From positions 310,001 to 374,000 of the forward strand of contig NZ_JAINFL010000004.1 in the NCBI RefSeq assembly GCF_022458895.1: 64,000 nt of DNA, written 5' to 3'. Position 1 is the stretch's first letter. The number at the start of each line of letters is the position of its first letter. This document shows, piece after piece, positions 42,470-50,318 of the stretch. A program made the translations under genes and the position numbers. The notes beneath the pieces were generated by a model. The model saw only the letters and a program-made list of their open reading frames with translations. It made no database searches and was not told the DNA's origin. The stretch is from Roseihalotalea indica. Lineage in GTDB: Bacteria > Bacteroidota > Bacteroidia > Cytophagales > Cyclobacteriaceae.

Positions 42470-42649
42470 ATGAGCCGTCAGGAGACTAACGATCTTAAAC
42501 AGCGTATTTTAAAGCTCGGCCTTCACAAGTTTGAAGAAGAAGCATTATACGATCAGGTAAAAAAAGCGATTAATCGCCCTAAAACGGTTACACCTCGACC
42601 TCGAAGGTATAAAGAGAAAACACCTCTTTATCTTCCCCGTTTAAGCTAA
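42470..42649 (+). CDS. Small basic hypothetical protein, 59 residues
   Basis: From the ATG at 42470 the product begins MSRQETNDLKQRILKLGLHKFEEEALYDQVKKAI and ends in a Pro/Arg/Lys-rich tail (RPKTVTPRPRRYKEKTPLYLPRLS). The first half looks like two amphipathic helices, the tail like an unstructured nucleic-acid- or protein-binding arm. An upstream TTG would add ten residues but is less likely. Its stop overlaps the stop of the convergent GH1 gene by three bases. No family recognised; the coherent helix pattern favours a real gene. Confidence 0.5.
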   Translation: MSRQETNDLKQRILKLGLHKFEEEALYDQVKKAINRPKTVTPRPRRYKEKTPLYLPRLS

Positions 42650-44019
42650 ATTTTAACATCCAGAGGGTCAGTTTGCTGATATTGGCGTATTTTGCGCCCA
42701 TACCAGTAACCTGACTCTTTAATTGTTCGCTGCATATTCTGGAAGTTTACCTGCACAATTCCAAAGGTTGGGCGATATCCTTCAGCCCACTCAAAGTTAT
42801 CCGTTAATGTCCAGATAAAATAACCAGTGAGAGGAACTCCCTCTTTCTTTGCCTGAAGGCAAGCATCGATATGTTCTTTCAGGTACTGGGTACGTTCACG
42901 ATCATTAATCTTTCCATTCAGGACCTGATCCTGAAAAGCAGCACCATTCTCAGTGACAATAATATTTTTCAGGGCATACCGCTCGTGAAATAATTTTACA
43001 ATCTTATAAATAGCATCCGAGTGGACCTCCCAGTTCATTAGTGTAATTGGTACTCCCCGTTTTATTGGAGATACTTGCCTGGCAAAGATATAGGGCATCG
43101 ACCACGAATAACGGACCACCTCCCGAGTATAATTTTGAAGGCCTATAAAATCAAAATCAAATGGTAAGAGTGCTTCATCACCTGACTTTATAAACTTCTC
43201 AATGCGGTTTAAAACGTTCAAATGTTCTACTGGATATCCCATACCAAGGGCGGGTTCAATAAACAGGCGATTGAGTATTGTATCTACCCGTTCGGCCGCT
43301 GCCTGATCACGCTTTGTTGGTTTAGCGGGTTCTACCAGTGAGCACGAAAAGGTGGTTCCAATAATAGCATCAGGATGCAAATCGCGGATTACCCGCCCGC
43401 CCTCTGCCTGACATAAAGTAGCGTGGTGAACTGCAGCCATAAAATAGCTTAAGCCTCGGCGGCCTGGCGCGTGAACGCCTAAAAAATAACCAGCCCCGGT
43501 AAACACCATAGGCTCATTCAAAACCATCCAGTGTTGCACGCGATCTTTATATCGCCTCACTACAAGTTCCACATATTCTCTAAACCAACCTACTACATCT
43601 CGGTTGGTCCACCCACCTTTGGCTTCTAATGCCTGCGGCAAATCCCAGTGATAAAGCGTAACCCAGGGCTCAATTCCCAGTTCCAGGCACCGGTCAATAA
43701 GCCGGTCATAAAAATCCAGACCAGCCTGATTAACCTTCCCAATACCCTCGGGAAGCACTCGTGGCCACGAAATAGAAAAGCGGAAATTGGGAATACCTAA
43801 CTGCTTAATAATCTGTAAGTCTTCTTCATACCGATGGTAAAAGTCGCATGACTGATTGGCATTCTGATCGTTGTACGTCTTACCAGGAAGGTTGGCAAAA
43901 ACATCCCAGATTGATAGGCCTTTTCCATCTTCCAGAATCGCTCCTTCGGTTTGATAGGCGGCAGTAGATACTCCCCAATGAAATTTAGGGGCAGATTCTT
44001 CCTTTTGGTGGTTATTCAA
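42646..44019 (-). CDS. GH1 beta-glucosidase-type glycosidase
   Basis: A 457-residue GH1 enzyme of standard length. A TTG start at 44019 is used because the frame is closed by a stop 12 bases upstream and no ATG precedes the catalytic core. Landmarks are FHWGVSTAAYQTEG, FRFSISWPRVLPEG, WVTLYHWDLPQAL, the acid/base Glu169 in WMVLNEPMVF, the nucleophile Glu near 358 in IIVTENGAAF, and the substrate-binding WTLTDNFEWAEGY near the end. It has no signal peptide, so it hydrolyses beta-glucosides or beta-galactosides inside the cell. It is the third gene of an apparent operon after a phosphoesterase and a glycosyltransferase, an unusual partner set. Confidence 0.95.
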   Translation of the reverse strand: MNNHQKEESAPKFHWGVSTAAYQTEGAILEDGKGLSIWDVFANLPGKTYNDQNANQSCDFYHRYEEDLQIIKQLGIPNFRFSISWPRVLPEGIGKVNQAGLDFYDRLIDRCLELGIEPWVTLYHWDLPQALEAKGGWTNRDVVGWFREYVELVVRRYKDRVQHWMVLNEPMVFTGAGYFLGVHAPGRRGLSYFMAAVHHATLCQAEGGRVIRDLHPDAIIGTTFSCSLVEPAKPTKRDQAAAERVDTILNRLFIEPALGMGYPVEHLNVLNRIEKFIKSGDEALLPFDFDFIGLQNYTREVVRYSWSMPYIFARQVSPIKRGVPITLMNWEVHSDAIYKIVKLFHERYALKNIIVTENGAAFQDQVLNGKINDRERTQYLKEHIDACLQAKKEGVPLTGYFIWTLTDNFEWAEGYRPTFGIVQVNFQNMQRTIKESGYWYGRKIRQYQQTDPLDVKI

Positions 44020-44031
44020 GTCAAAAAAATT

Positions 44032-45033
44032 TTACATCCCAGGAATGCTATACTCCTGCGAAAGTGCTAAATCAATAATTTCTTCGGTAAGATCAGGATA
44101 ATTTACATCCACCGGTAGGGCGTTCTGAATCCATTTTTCAATACGGGGCAGTTGTTTCTTTTTAAAATTTTCTATCACCGGCACTCCCAACGCTTCTAAT
44201 GCGGCCGCATTGCAGTGCTGTTCATACTGGTTTTTCATTGGAATCACCATCAACTTCTTTTGCAAAAAAAGCGCTTCTGCCGGAGTCTCAAAGCCTGCTC
44301 CGCATAAAATACCCTCGCAGGTGGTCAGGCTGGTTATAAAAGCCTCATTGTCTACCGGACAAACACTGACATTCCCCTCCCGATACGTACGTTTGGTATG
44401 CTTAGAAAATACTTGCCAGGGCACATCCGGAAAATTACGAAACCGCTTGATCAGTTTCTGATCATCAAAAGCCGGCAAGTAAACAGTATAATGCCCTGAA
44501 TTTTTAACATCCGCTTCCCGCAGTTGTTTTCGAATGACCGGGGTAAAAATGTTCTTGTCAAATTCAGCAAAATGAAACCCATAGCATTGATCGGCCGGGG
44601 CGTAATTTTTGAGAATGGCTTTGCCGACCCGGTCCTTTTTCTTAGGCTGAGGGGCATTTTCATTTAAAATGGCGCATTGATGGCTGAGCGCTATACAGGG
44701 CACCTTTTTAAAATAAGCAGCCCAGGCTGAAACCGGCTCAAAATCATTGATAACCAGGTCATAATCCTGCACCGGAAGGTTACGAATATCTTTTAGCAAG
44801 CGCCGGGTATCGGTCTTTTGGTAGGTCTTCATCAGATCCACCCCGCCAGACTTCCCAAAAATAAATCCAGCTCCCTTTAACTGATATTTTACCGGGTGTG
44901 GCAAAGATACATCAGCCTGAGTACCACTAATAAGCAGATCTAACTGAACTTTATCCTGTAAAATAGGGACAATATCCCGCGCTCGGCTTACGTGCCCGTT
45001 GCCCGTCCCCTGAATGGCGTATAATACCCTCAT
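44032..45033 (-). CDS. Glycosyltransferase of MurG/MGT-like fold (GT-B)
   Basis: A 333-residue GT-B glycosyltransferase. It starts MRVLYAIQGTGNGHVSRARDIVPIL, the Gly-rich loop plus G-N-G-H-V/x-R signature seen in MurG-like and diacylglycerol glucosyltransferase-like enzymes. The donor-binding C-lobe motif is EGILCGAGFETPAEAL...LMVIPMKNQYEQHCNAAALEALG. It likely transfers a sugar from a nucleotide donor to a lipid or envelope acceptor at the inner face of the membrane. Its start overlaps the stop of the phosphoesterase gene by four bases (ATGA), and its stop is 12 bases before the GH1 start. Acceptor unknown. Confidence 0.85.
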   Translation of the reverse strand: MRVLYAIQGTGNGHVSRARDIVPILQDKVQLDLLISGTQADVSLPHPVKYQLKGAGFIFGKSGGVDLMKTYQKTDTRRLLKDIRNLPVQDYDLVINDFEPVSAWAAYFKKVPCIALSHQCAILNENAPQPKKKDRVGKAILKNYAPADQCYGFHFAEFDKNIFTPVIRKQLREADVKNSGHYTVYLPAFDDQKLIKRFRNFPDVPWQVFSKHTKRTYREGNVSVCPVDNEAFITSLTTCEGILCGAGFETPAEALFLQKKLMVIPMKNQYEQHCNAAALEALGVPVIENFKKKQLPRIEKWIQNALPVDVNYPDLTEEIIDLALSQEYSIPGM

Positions 45034-45878
45034 GATTTACTTAACCGAAACTCTTCAACCAGGTTTTTATATAAAATAGTAACATCAAGATTATCGTCTT
45101 CTTCTTCAGGAGATACTTCATCATGGAGTATCGCATCATCTTGATAACGATACAGCGACCACACTCCCTGATTGTATTCCAGCGCGGTCAGGTTTTCAAT
45201 CCAGTCGCCGCTATTCAGGTAAACCACACTGCCGTGGCTGTTACTGATATTTTTGATCTCCGGGTTATGAATATGCCCACAAAGTACGTATTCGTATCCA
45301 TTATGAATAGCAATTTCGGCCGCGGTATTTTCAAAATCATCAATAAATTTTACGGCCCCTTTCACTCGATTCTTGATTTTTTTGCTGAAGGAAACCCGCC
45401 CCATTCCAATTTTCTCACGCATGAAGTTAACAAAAGCGTTAAGCAGAATGAGCGTATCGTAGCCGATGGCCCCTAGTTTGGCGAGCCATTTAGAGTGTTT
45501 CATGGTGATATCGAACACATCTCCGTGAAACATCCAGGCTTTTTTTCCATCCAGCTCCAATACCACTTTATTCACAATTTGTAGAGAGCCCATGGTAAAA
45601 CCTTCAAACTTACGGAGCATCTCATCATGATTACCGGTGATATAGTAGATTTGAACACCTTTGGCCGCCATACCAAAAATCTGCTTCACAATCCGCATAT
45701 GTGAGCTGGGCCAGTAGCGTTTGCTAAATTGCCAGATGTCTATGATATCCCCGTTCAGAACGAGAATGTTGGGCTTAATGCTTTTTAGGTATTGCAGCAG
45801 TTCTTTAGCGCGACACCCATACGTACCCAAATGTACATCGGAGATAATCGCAACCTCTACGGAGCGTTTTTTGGACAT
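45030..45878 (-). CDS. LpxH-like metallophosphoesterase (UDP-2,3-diacylglucosamine diphosphatase family)
   Basis: A 282-residue calcineurin-like phosphoesterase. Metal-binding motifs appear in order: SDVHLG (Asp14, His16), LNGDIIDIW (Asp44), TGNHDEM (Asn83, His84), MFHGDVFD, and CGHIHNPE. The sequence style and length match proteins annotated as UDP-2,3-diacylglucosamine diphosphatase-like (LpxH/LpxH2), which cut pyrophosphate bonds in lipid A precursors, though many paralogues act elsewhere. It leads the operon with a glycosyltransferase and a GH1 enzyme, pointing to glycolipid metabolism. Enzyme class firm, substrate uncertain. Confidence 0.87.
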   Translation of the reverse strand: MSKKRSVEVAIISDVHLGTYGCRAKELLQYLKSIKPNILVLNGDIIDIWQFSKRYWPSSHMRIVKQIFGMAAKGVQIYYITGNHDEMLRKFEGFTMGSLQIVNKVVLELDGKKAWMFHGDVFDITMKHSKWLAKLGAIGYDTLILLNAFVNFMREKIGMGRVSFSKKIKNRVKGAVKFIDDFENTAAEIAIHNGYEYVLCGHIHNPEIKNISNSHGSVVYLNSGDWIENLTALEYNQGVWSLYRYQDDAILHDEVSPEEEDDNLDVTILYKNLVEEFRLSKS

Positions 45879-46270
45879 AACCTAATAGTTTAAATTGAAG
45901 AACATACAAGAAGGCGCTGACCGCCATCTGAGCGGAATACGAATGAACAGTCATGGTGCAGAAGAATTAAGGTTAGCAAATAGGTCTATGAATTTAGAAA
46001 GGCGAGGGGTTGGCTGTGCTAAACAAGTGCTGTTTAACCTATTGAAAATAATGTTACGAGATGGTAACCGATGTATCAAATACAATCGCTATTGGTTATT
46101 CAAATAACCGATTCCTTCCTGACGAAGTTGTTATCAACCGATTAAGATATTATTACCAAACCGTTAATTTTTTGGGAACAAAAGTTAAAACCAGGTTTCG
46201 AAAGCGAGAATTTTGCAAATCAGTCAGTACTTCCCGCAATCTGCAAATCTATATTAGCTAATTAAAAACA
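45879..46270. other. Intergenic region upstream of the phosphoesterase operon
   Basis: A 392-base gap between two reverse-strand genes. Short forward frames here have poor starts and unlikely composition, so none is called. On the reverse strand TAGATTTG at 46251-46244 fits the TAnnTTTG box but is ~370 bases from the next start codon. Confidence 0.45.
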
Positions 46271-47158
46271 TTAATGCGATGGGCGCAGTACATTCAGGTT
46301 ATTGGGCCGGAGGGAGAGGTTGAGGGTGTGATCTTTCATATCTACATATTCACCATCAATATGCACCAAGGGGTCGTTAAGTTGCTTTAAAACAAACTTA
46401 TCTGTTTGGTGTATTTCCACATACGGAGACAGGTGAATCTGACGGGTAAATACAAGAAGCATAAACGTAACAATATAAGCAGTCGGAAACGGGCGAATAA
46501 AAACTACATCCAGCAGTCCATCGTTGGTTTGGGCCTGGGGTGCGATGATGGCGTTGTTTCCGTACTGTTCAGTATTGGCAAAGGCAACAAGGAAAAAATC
46601 TCCCTCAACCGATTTGTCATTCAACTGATAGCGATAAGTCCGGGGCTGATAACTGGTTAACTCTTCCCAGATACAGCGGATGTAGGTTGCGTACCCTCGC
46701 CGCGCCTGGTCAGCAAACTTCTTGCTAATAAGAGCATCAAAACCAGTGCCTGATACATTAAAAAAAGGCTGATCGTTCATAAACCCGACATCCAGGGGAG
46801 CAACCGTTGATTCATTTAGTTGTTTAATGGCTCGCACTGGATTGGTAGAGATATTCAGATGACGGGCAAAACCATTACCGGAACCCAGCGGAATAATACC
46901 CAAAGCCGTATCCGAACCTAATAAAGCACTGGCAGTTTCGTTGATGGTGCCATCCCCCCCCACCGCGATCAGACAATCAGCCTGACTTCGGTAATGCTCG
47001 CCAATCTCGGTAGCATGCCCAGGATACTCGGTAACCACCACTTCATACTCAAACTTCGTAGTATCCAGATGTAGTTTAATCAAATCAGGCAGATCTTTTT
47101 GCCTGCCTAAACCTGAGATGGGATTTACAACAAAAACGCATTTCTTCTTAACAGACAT
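46271..47158 (-). CDS. Diacylglycerol/lipid kinase family protein (YegS/DgkB type)
   Basis: A 295-residue lipid kinase. The N-terminal nucleotide-binding motifs are VFVVNPISGLGRQK, LIAVGGDGTINETA (67-74; the GGDGT ATP-binding signature) and LGIIPLGSGNGFARHL. The C-terminal beta-sandwich includes TNDGLLDVVFIRPFP and VHIDGEY, both typical of the YegS/DagK catalytic family. It phosphorylates a lipid alcohol, most often diacylglycerol, using ATP at the inner membrane face. It is transcribed toward the phosphoesterase/glycosyltransferase/GH1 operon, which may share a membrane-lipid theme. Family call very firm; exact lipid not determined. Confidence 0.93.
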   Translation of the reverse strand: MSVKKKCVFVVNPISGLGRQKDLPDLIKLHLDTTKFEYEVVVTEYPGHATEIGEHYRSQADCLIAVGGDGTINETASALLGSDTALGIIPLGSGNGFARHLNISTNPVRAIKQLNESTVAPLDVGFMNDQPFFNVSGTGFDALISKKFADQARRGYATYIRCIWEELTSYQPRTYRYQLNDKSVEGDFFLVAFANTEQYGNNAIIAPQAQTNDGLLDVVFIRPFPTAYIVTFMLLVFTRQIHLSPYVEIHQTDKFVLKQLNDPLVHIDGEYVDMKDHTLNLSLRPNNLNVLRPSH

Positions 47159-47310
47159 TGGGCCAGGCTCTTATTACTCTGTAGTATTATCGTACTTTCT
47201 AAACCAAAGTTTATACTTTCAGTTCAGGGGTGCTAAGTTTAATTTTTTTATTTTTCCGGTCAATAAATATTTTATAATCAAGAATCATCAGATAAAGCGG
47301 TAGGCTAAAA

Positions 47311-47682
47311 ATGGATTTTTATAATGTTTTTGTTTACGGAACCCTTCGCCGTAGTGGAATGTATGCGCACTACTTAGCAGCTAGTGAACTCATCCAAGAA
47401 GGATACATACTGGAAGGATACGCTCTGTACGACTATCAACAATGGTATCCTTATATGGTACCAAAACCGGGAAGCACGGTGACTGGCGACATCTACCGGG
47501 TAGATGAATCTACGCTAAAAGAATTGCATGAGTTAGAGGGTGTCGATGAACTGCTCTACCGCTTCGTCTACCTGAAGGAGCCCAATTGCCATACTTACCT
47601 GAAGTACAATGAAGATGTGCGGGACCTGATATTCATAGAAGGGGGCGACTGGCTCAAGTATTTCCGCTCCCTCCCCCGATAA
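47311..47682 (+). CDS. Gamma-glutamylcyclotransferase-like (AIG2/GGCT) protein
   Basis: A 123-residue protein of the GGCT/AIG2 fold. It opens FYNVFVYGTLRRSGMYAHYL with the substrate-loop motif Y-G-T-L (9-12) and carries the later conserved acidic region TVTGDIYRVDESTLKELHELEGVDELLYRFVYLKE. Members convert gamma-glutamyl amines or peptides to pyroglutamate, but many small bacterial ones are unassigned. It stands alone between the lipid kinase (divergent) and the coiled-coil protein (convergent, 16 bases between stops). Fold secure, substrate unknown. Confidence 0.88.
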   Translation: MDFYNVFVYGTLRRSGMYAHYLAASELIQEGYILEGYALYDYQQWYPYMVPKPGSTVTGDIYRVDESTLKELHELEGVDELLYRFVYLKEPNCHTYLKYNEDVRDLIFIEGGDWLKYFRSLPR

Positions 47683-47698
47683 AACATATCAGTTACAC

Positions 47699-48484
47699 TT
47701 AGGGCCGGTATTCTTCATCAAACTCAGTCTCAGTGGTTACTGTGGCTTCAGCAAAGCGGTTTTCAATATCGTTGATGGCACTTTGGCTGGTATGTATTTT
47801 CTCATTTAGTTTAGCGATCTCATCTTCAAGTTCTCCCTCGGTATCTTCCAACGTTGCCATACGGTCTTCGGCTTCTTCAAGATCATTGTTCAAGTCAAAC
47901 TTTTTGTTTTCATCCGTTTTGCTAGAATTAATCTGCCGATCCATCCGAGCGGTGCGTTTATCCAGACGTTGATACTCGCGTTGATTTTTCTTTAATGAAG
48001 ATTCCAGCTTACGCAATCGCTTTTCATCATCATCAATCGTCTGCTGAAGATTATTAACTTTATGGTATTTTACCATGCTGCGAGTAAACTGCCGCAGACG
48101 CTCCATTTCCTGAGGATTCTCTTCAGAATTAAGCGCAATGTCGTATCCAGGCATAAAAGCTACGGCTACCTGGGTTTCATCCCGCACATTTGAGAATTGA
48201 ATTTTCAGGTCGCCGGTATGAAAAGCAATACTGGGAATTTTTACTTCTTTAGCCATTAGCAAATCCCGCTTACTTTTCTTGAGTTTCACTCCTAGTTCTT
48301 GCTTGGCATAGTCTATAATACTTTCCTGCAACGCATCTTCCGGCTCATCTACGGTCAGCACCCAAGCGGGAGTCACTTTTTTATCGATGTCTAGTTTTTT
48401 CTCAACTGGTTGAAGAAACTGGCTGTATCCAGTGGTTGTAAATAGACATAACAGCAGCAACATAACGGTAGTAGATGTTTTCAT
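47699..48484 (-). CDS. Exported coiled-coil protein, hypothetical
   Basis: A ~261-residue protein from the start at 48484, which gives a clean signal peptide (MKTSTTVMLLLLCLFTTTGYSQ); an upstream in-frame ATG would add 16 polar residues. The mature N-terminal half looks globular (KKVTPAWVLTVDEPEDALQESIIDYAKQELG; VKIPSIAFHTGDLKIQFSNV). The C-terminal half is a long charged coiled coil (LEDTEGELEDEIAKLNEKI; RLRKLESSLKKNQREYQRLDKR). Probably periplasmic. I do not recognise the family. It follows the MATE gene on the same strand but is separated from it by a stem-loop. Confidence 0.75.
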   Translation of the reverse strand: MKTSTTVMLLLLCLFTTTGYSQFLQPVEKKLDIDKKVTPAWVLTVDEPEDALQESIIDYAKQELGVKLKKSKRDLLMAKEVKIPSIAFHTGDLKIQFSNVRDETQVAVAFMPGYDIALNSEENPQEMERLRQFTRSMVKYHKVNNLQQTIDDDEKRLRKLESSLKKNQREYQRLDKRTARMDRQINSSKTDENKKFDLNNDLEEAEDRMATLEDTEGELEDEIAKLNEKIHTSQSAINDIENRFAEATVTTETEFDEEYRP

Positions 48485-48548
48485 AGTTTTATCGTTTAGG
48501 TAATTGGCTAACACACTAATACCATCCTTCAATCATTTGATTTGAAAG

Positions 48549-48592
48549 AATGGTAGTGGTCAGATAGCTTTATACACTATCTAACCACCATT
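48549..48592 (-). terminator. Long stem-loop after the MATE gene
   Basis: On the reverse strand AATGGTGGTTAGATAG (48592-48577) pairs, with a G-U pair and two bulges, with CTATCTGACCACTACCATT (48567-48549); the loop between is short and A/T-rich. A T/C-rich run (CTTTC) follows. It lies about 55 bases after the MATE stop and before the coiled-coil gene, so it probably ends the MATE transcript. Confidence 0.55.
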
Positions 48593-48647
48593 AGCCATTA
48601 CCTGTTTAAACGAGTATTTACCTTAGCTGGTTGATCTTAGGGCTTGC

Positions 48648-50054
48648 CTATACTTTCACCAGTTTCCACTTACCCCGTTGAAACAGCACCACGCTCACCA
48701 CGGCGGCCAATGAAAACGTTATGGCGATCGCAATGTAGACTCCTTTTGGGCCCATATCCAGCCAAACGGCCATACCATAGGCCAATGGAATCTGAACGAG
48801 CCAGTAGCACACTACATTAATGATAAGTGGCGTACGGGTATCGCCAGCTCCATTAAATGACTGAGCCACCACCATTCCGTAGGAGAGAAATACATAGCCC
48901 AGACAAATGATCCTCAGAGATTGTACACCTTCTTGAATAACCGCCTCGTCATCACTAAAAATGCTGACAAACTCGTACGCCCCAACGTAGAACAGGAATG
49001 ACAGCACCACTAAAAATAGAAAGTTATAGTAGGCCGTTTTCCATACCGACTGCTCGGCTCGCAATGGCTGATCTGCTCCCAGGTTCTGCCCTACCAGTGT
49101 TGCAGCGGTGTTAGACAACCCCCAAGAAGGTAAAATTGAGAAAATAATAATACGGATAGCAATGGTGTATCCGGCCAGCGCCTCGCTACCAAACATCGAG
49201 ATAATGCGAACGAGGAAAATCCAACTGGCCGACTCAACCAGAAACTGACCGATACCTTCAGAAGCCAACTTCAGGAGGTTCATCAGCGTCTTGGTCCGAA
49301 AAACGATATTATCCACGCCCATTTTAACAATGGTTTTTCCACCAAACAGATGATACAGTTGGTACATTACCCCAACGGTTCGCCCAATGGTTGTAGCAAT
49401 GGCCGCGCCCGCTACCCCAAATTCAGGAATCGGACCAAACCCAAAAATAAAGACCGGGTCCAACACTATATTAAGTCCGTTAGCCAGCCATAATGATCGC
49501 ATGGCTAGCGAGGCATCACCCGCACCTCGAAATATTCCATTAATAAGAAATAGCAACATGATGCTGGTATTGCTCAGGAACATGATGCGGGTATACAACG
49601 CACCGTCGTTAACTAGTTCAGGCTCCCCACCCATTAATTGCAGTATATCTCGAGCATACACCGCCCCCAACACCCCGATGATGAGGGAGAAGATGAAAGC
49701 CAGAGCAATAGCCTGAAAAGCCACATCACCGGCCTTGTGGGGTTTCTTTTCACCTATTCGCCGAGCCACCAAGGCTGTAGTAGCCATGCTCAAGCCCATC
49801 GCTACCGAGTAAATAATGGTTAACACCGACTCGGTGAGCCCTACCGTAGCAACCGCGGTAGTGCCAACTCGCCCCACAAAGAACACATCAACAATGGCAA
49901 ACAATGATTCCATGACCATTTCCAGGATCATGGGAACGGAGAGTAGAAAGATTGCGCGGCGAATGCTTCCGGTTGTGAAATTAGTTTCAGAACCTTTAAG
50001 CGCAATAAGGAGATATTGATACAGATATTTTATTCGTTGGATAAACTGAGCCAT
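48648..50054 (-). CDS. MATE family efflux transporter
   Basis: A 468-residue multidrug/toxin extrusion transporter with twelve predicted membrane helices in two homologous halves. Typical segments are AIFLLSVPMILEMVMESLFAIVDVFFVGRVGTTAVATVGLTESVLTI (read in parts; conserved P in helix 1 and the V-D-x-x-F-V-G-x-x-G loop) and a second half starting LLKLASEGIGQFLVESASWIFLVRIIS...LSNTAATLVGQNLGA. It should export cationic or drug-like compounds by Na+ or H+ antiport in the inner membrane. A 40-residue hydrophilic N-terminal lead precedes the first helix. It stands alone, divergent from the first sulfatase gene. Confidence 0.94.
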   Translation of the reverse strand: MAQFIQRIKYLYQYLLIALKGSETNFTTGSIRRAIFLLSVPMILEMVMESLFAIVDVFFVGRVGTTAVATVGLTESVLTIIYSVAMGLSMATTALVARRIGEKKPHKAGDVAFQAIALAFIFSLIIGVLGAVYARDILQLMGGEPELVNDGALYTRIMFLSNTSIMLLFLINGIFRGAGDASLAMRSLWLANGLNIVLDPVFIFGFGPIPEFGVAGAAIATTIGRTVGVMYQLYHLFGGKTIVKMGVDNIVFRTKTLMNLLKLASEGIGQFLVESASWIFLVRIISMFGSEALAGYTIAIRIIIFSILPSWGLSNTAATLVGQNLGADQPLRAEQSVWKTAYYNFLFLVVLSFLFYVGAYEFVSIFSDDEAVIQEGVQSLRIICLGYVFLSYGMVVAQSFNGAGDTRTPLIINVVCYWLVQIPLAYGMAVWLDMGPKGVYIAIAITFSLAAVVSVVLFQRGKWKLVKV

Positions 50055-50283
50055 GAGTGAAAAGAGAAAATGCCAGAAAAAGATTGAGGGGAAAAACCAA
50101 TAGTGATACCTAGCCGAGGGTGACTACAATATTAATAAAAGGCACTATGGTGATTGGCATTATTTTCATGACAGCGCAAATGTACTTCCTTCCTTTCAAA
50201 TTGACAACATAATTAATTTTAATTTTTTATGAAGTCATTGTTGAACCTCCGAAGCTCAGTTGCCGAAGAATCAGTACAACCCC

Positions 50284-50318
50284 TTGCCGATTACTAATTT
50301 TTAGTAAATTCACGGCAA
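50284..50318 (+). promoter_or_regulatory. Nested inverted repeat abutting the first sulfatase start codon
   Basis: TTACTAA (50291-50297) and TTAGTAA (50301-50307) are perfect arms around TTT. Outer arms TTGCCG (50284-50289) and CGGCAA (50313-50318) extend the dyad, the last base being the A of the ATG. TTGCCGA is also repeated at 50260-50266, 24 bases upstream. It could fold as an RNA hairpin at the ribosome site or be a regulator-binding site. Confidence 0.45.

Noticed and set aside
45895..46261. Two short forward frames of 66-70 residues
   Set aside because: One begins with TTG, they overlap each other, and the composition is not protein-like. The region is better read as the upstream region of the phosphoesterase operon.
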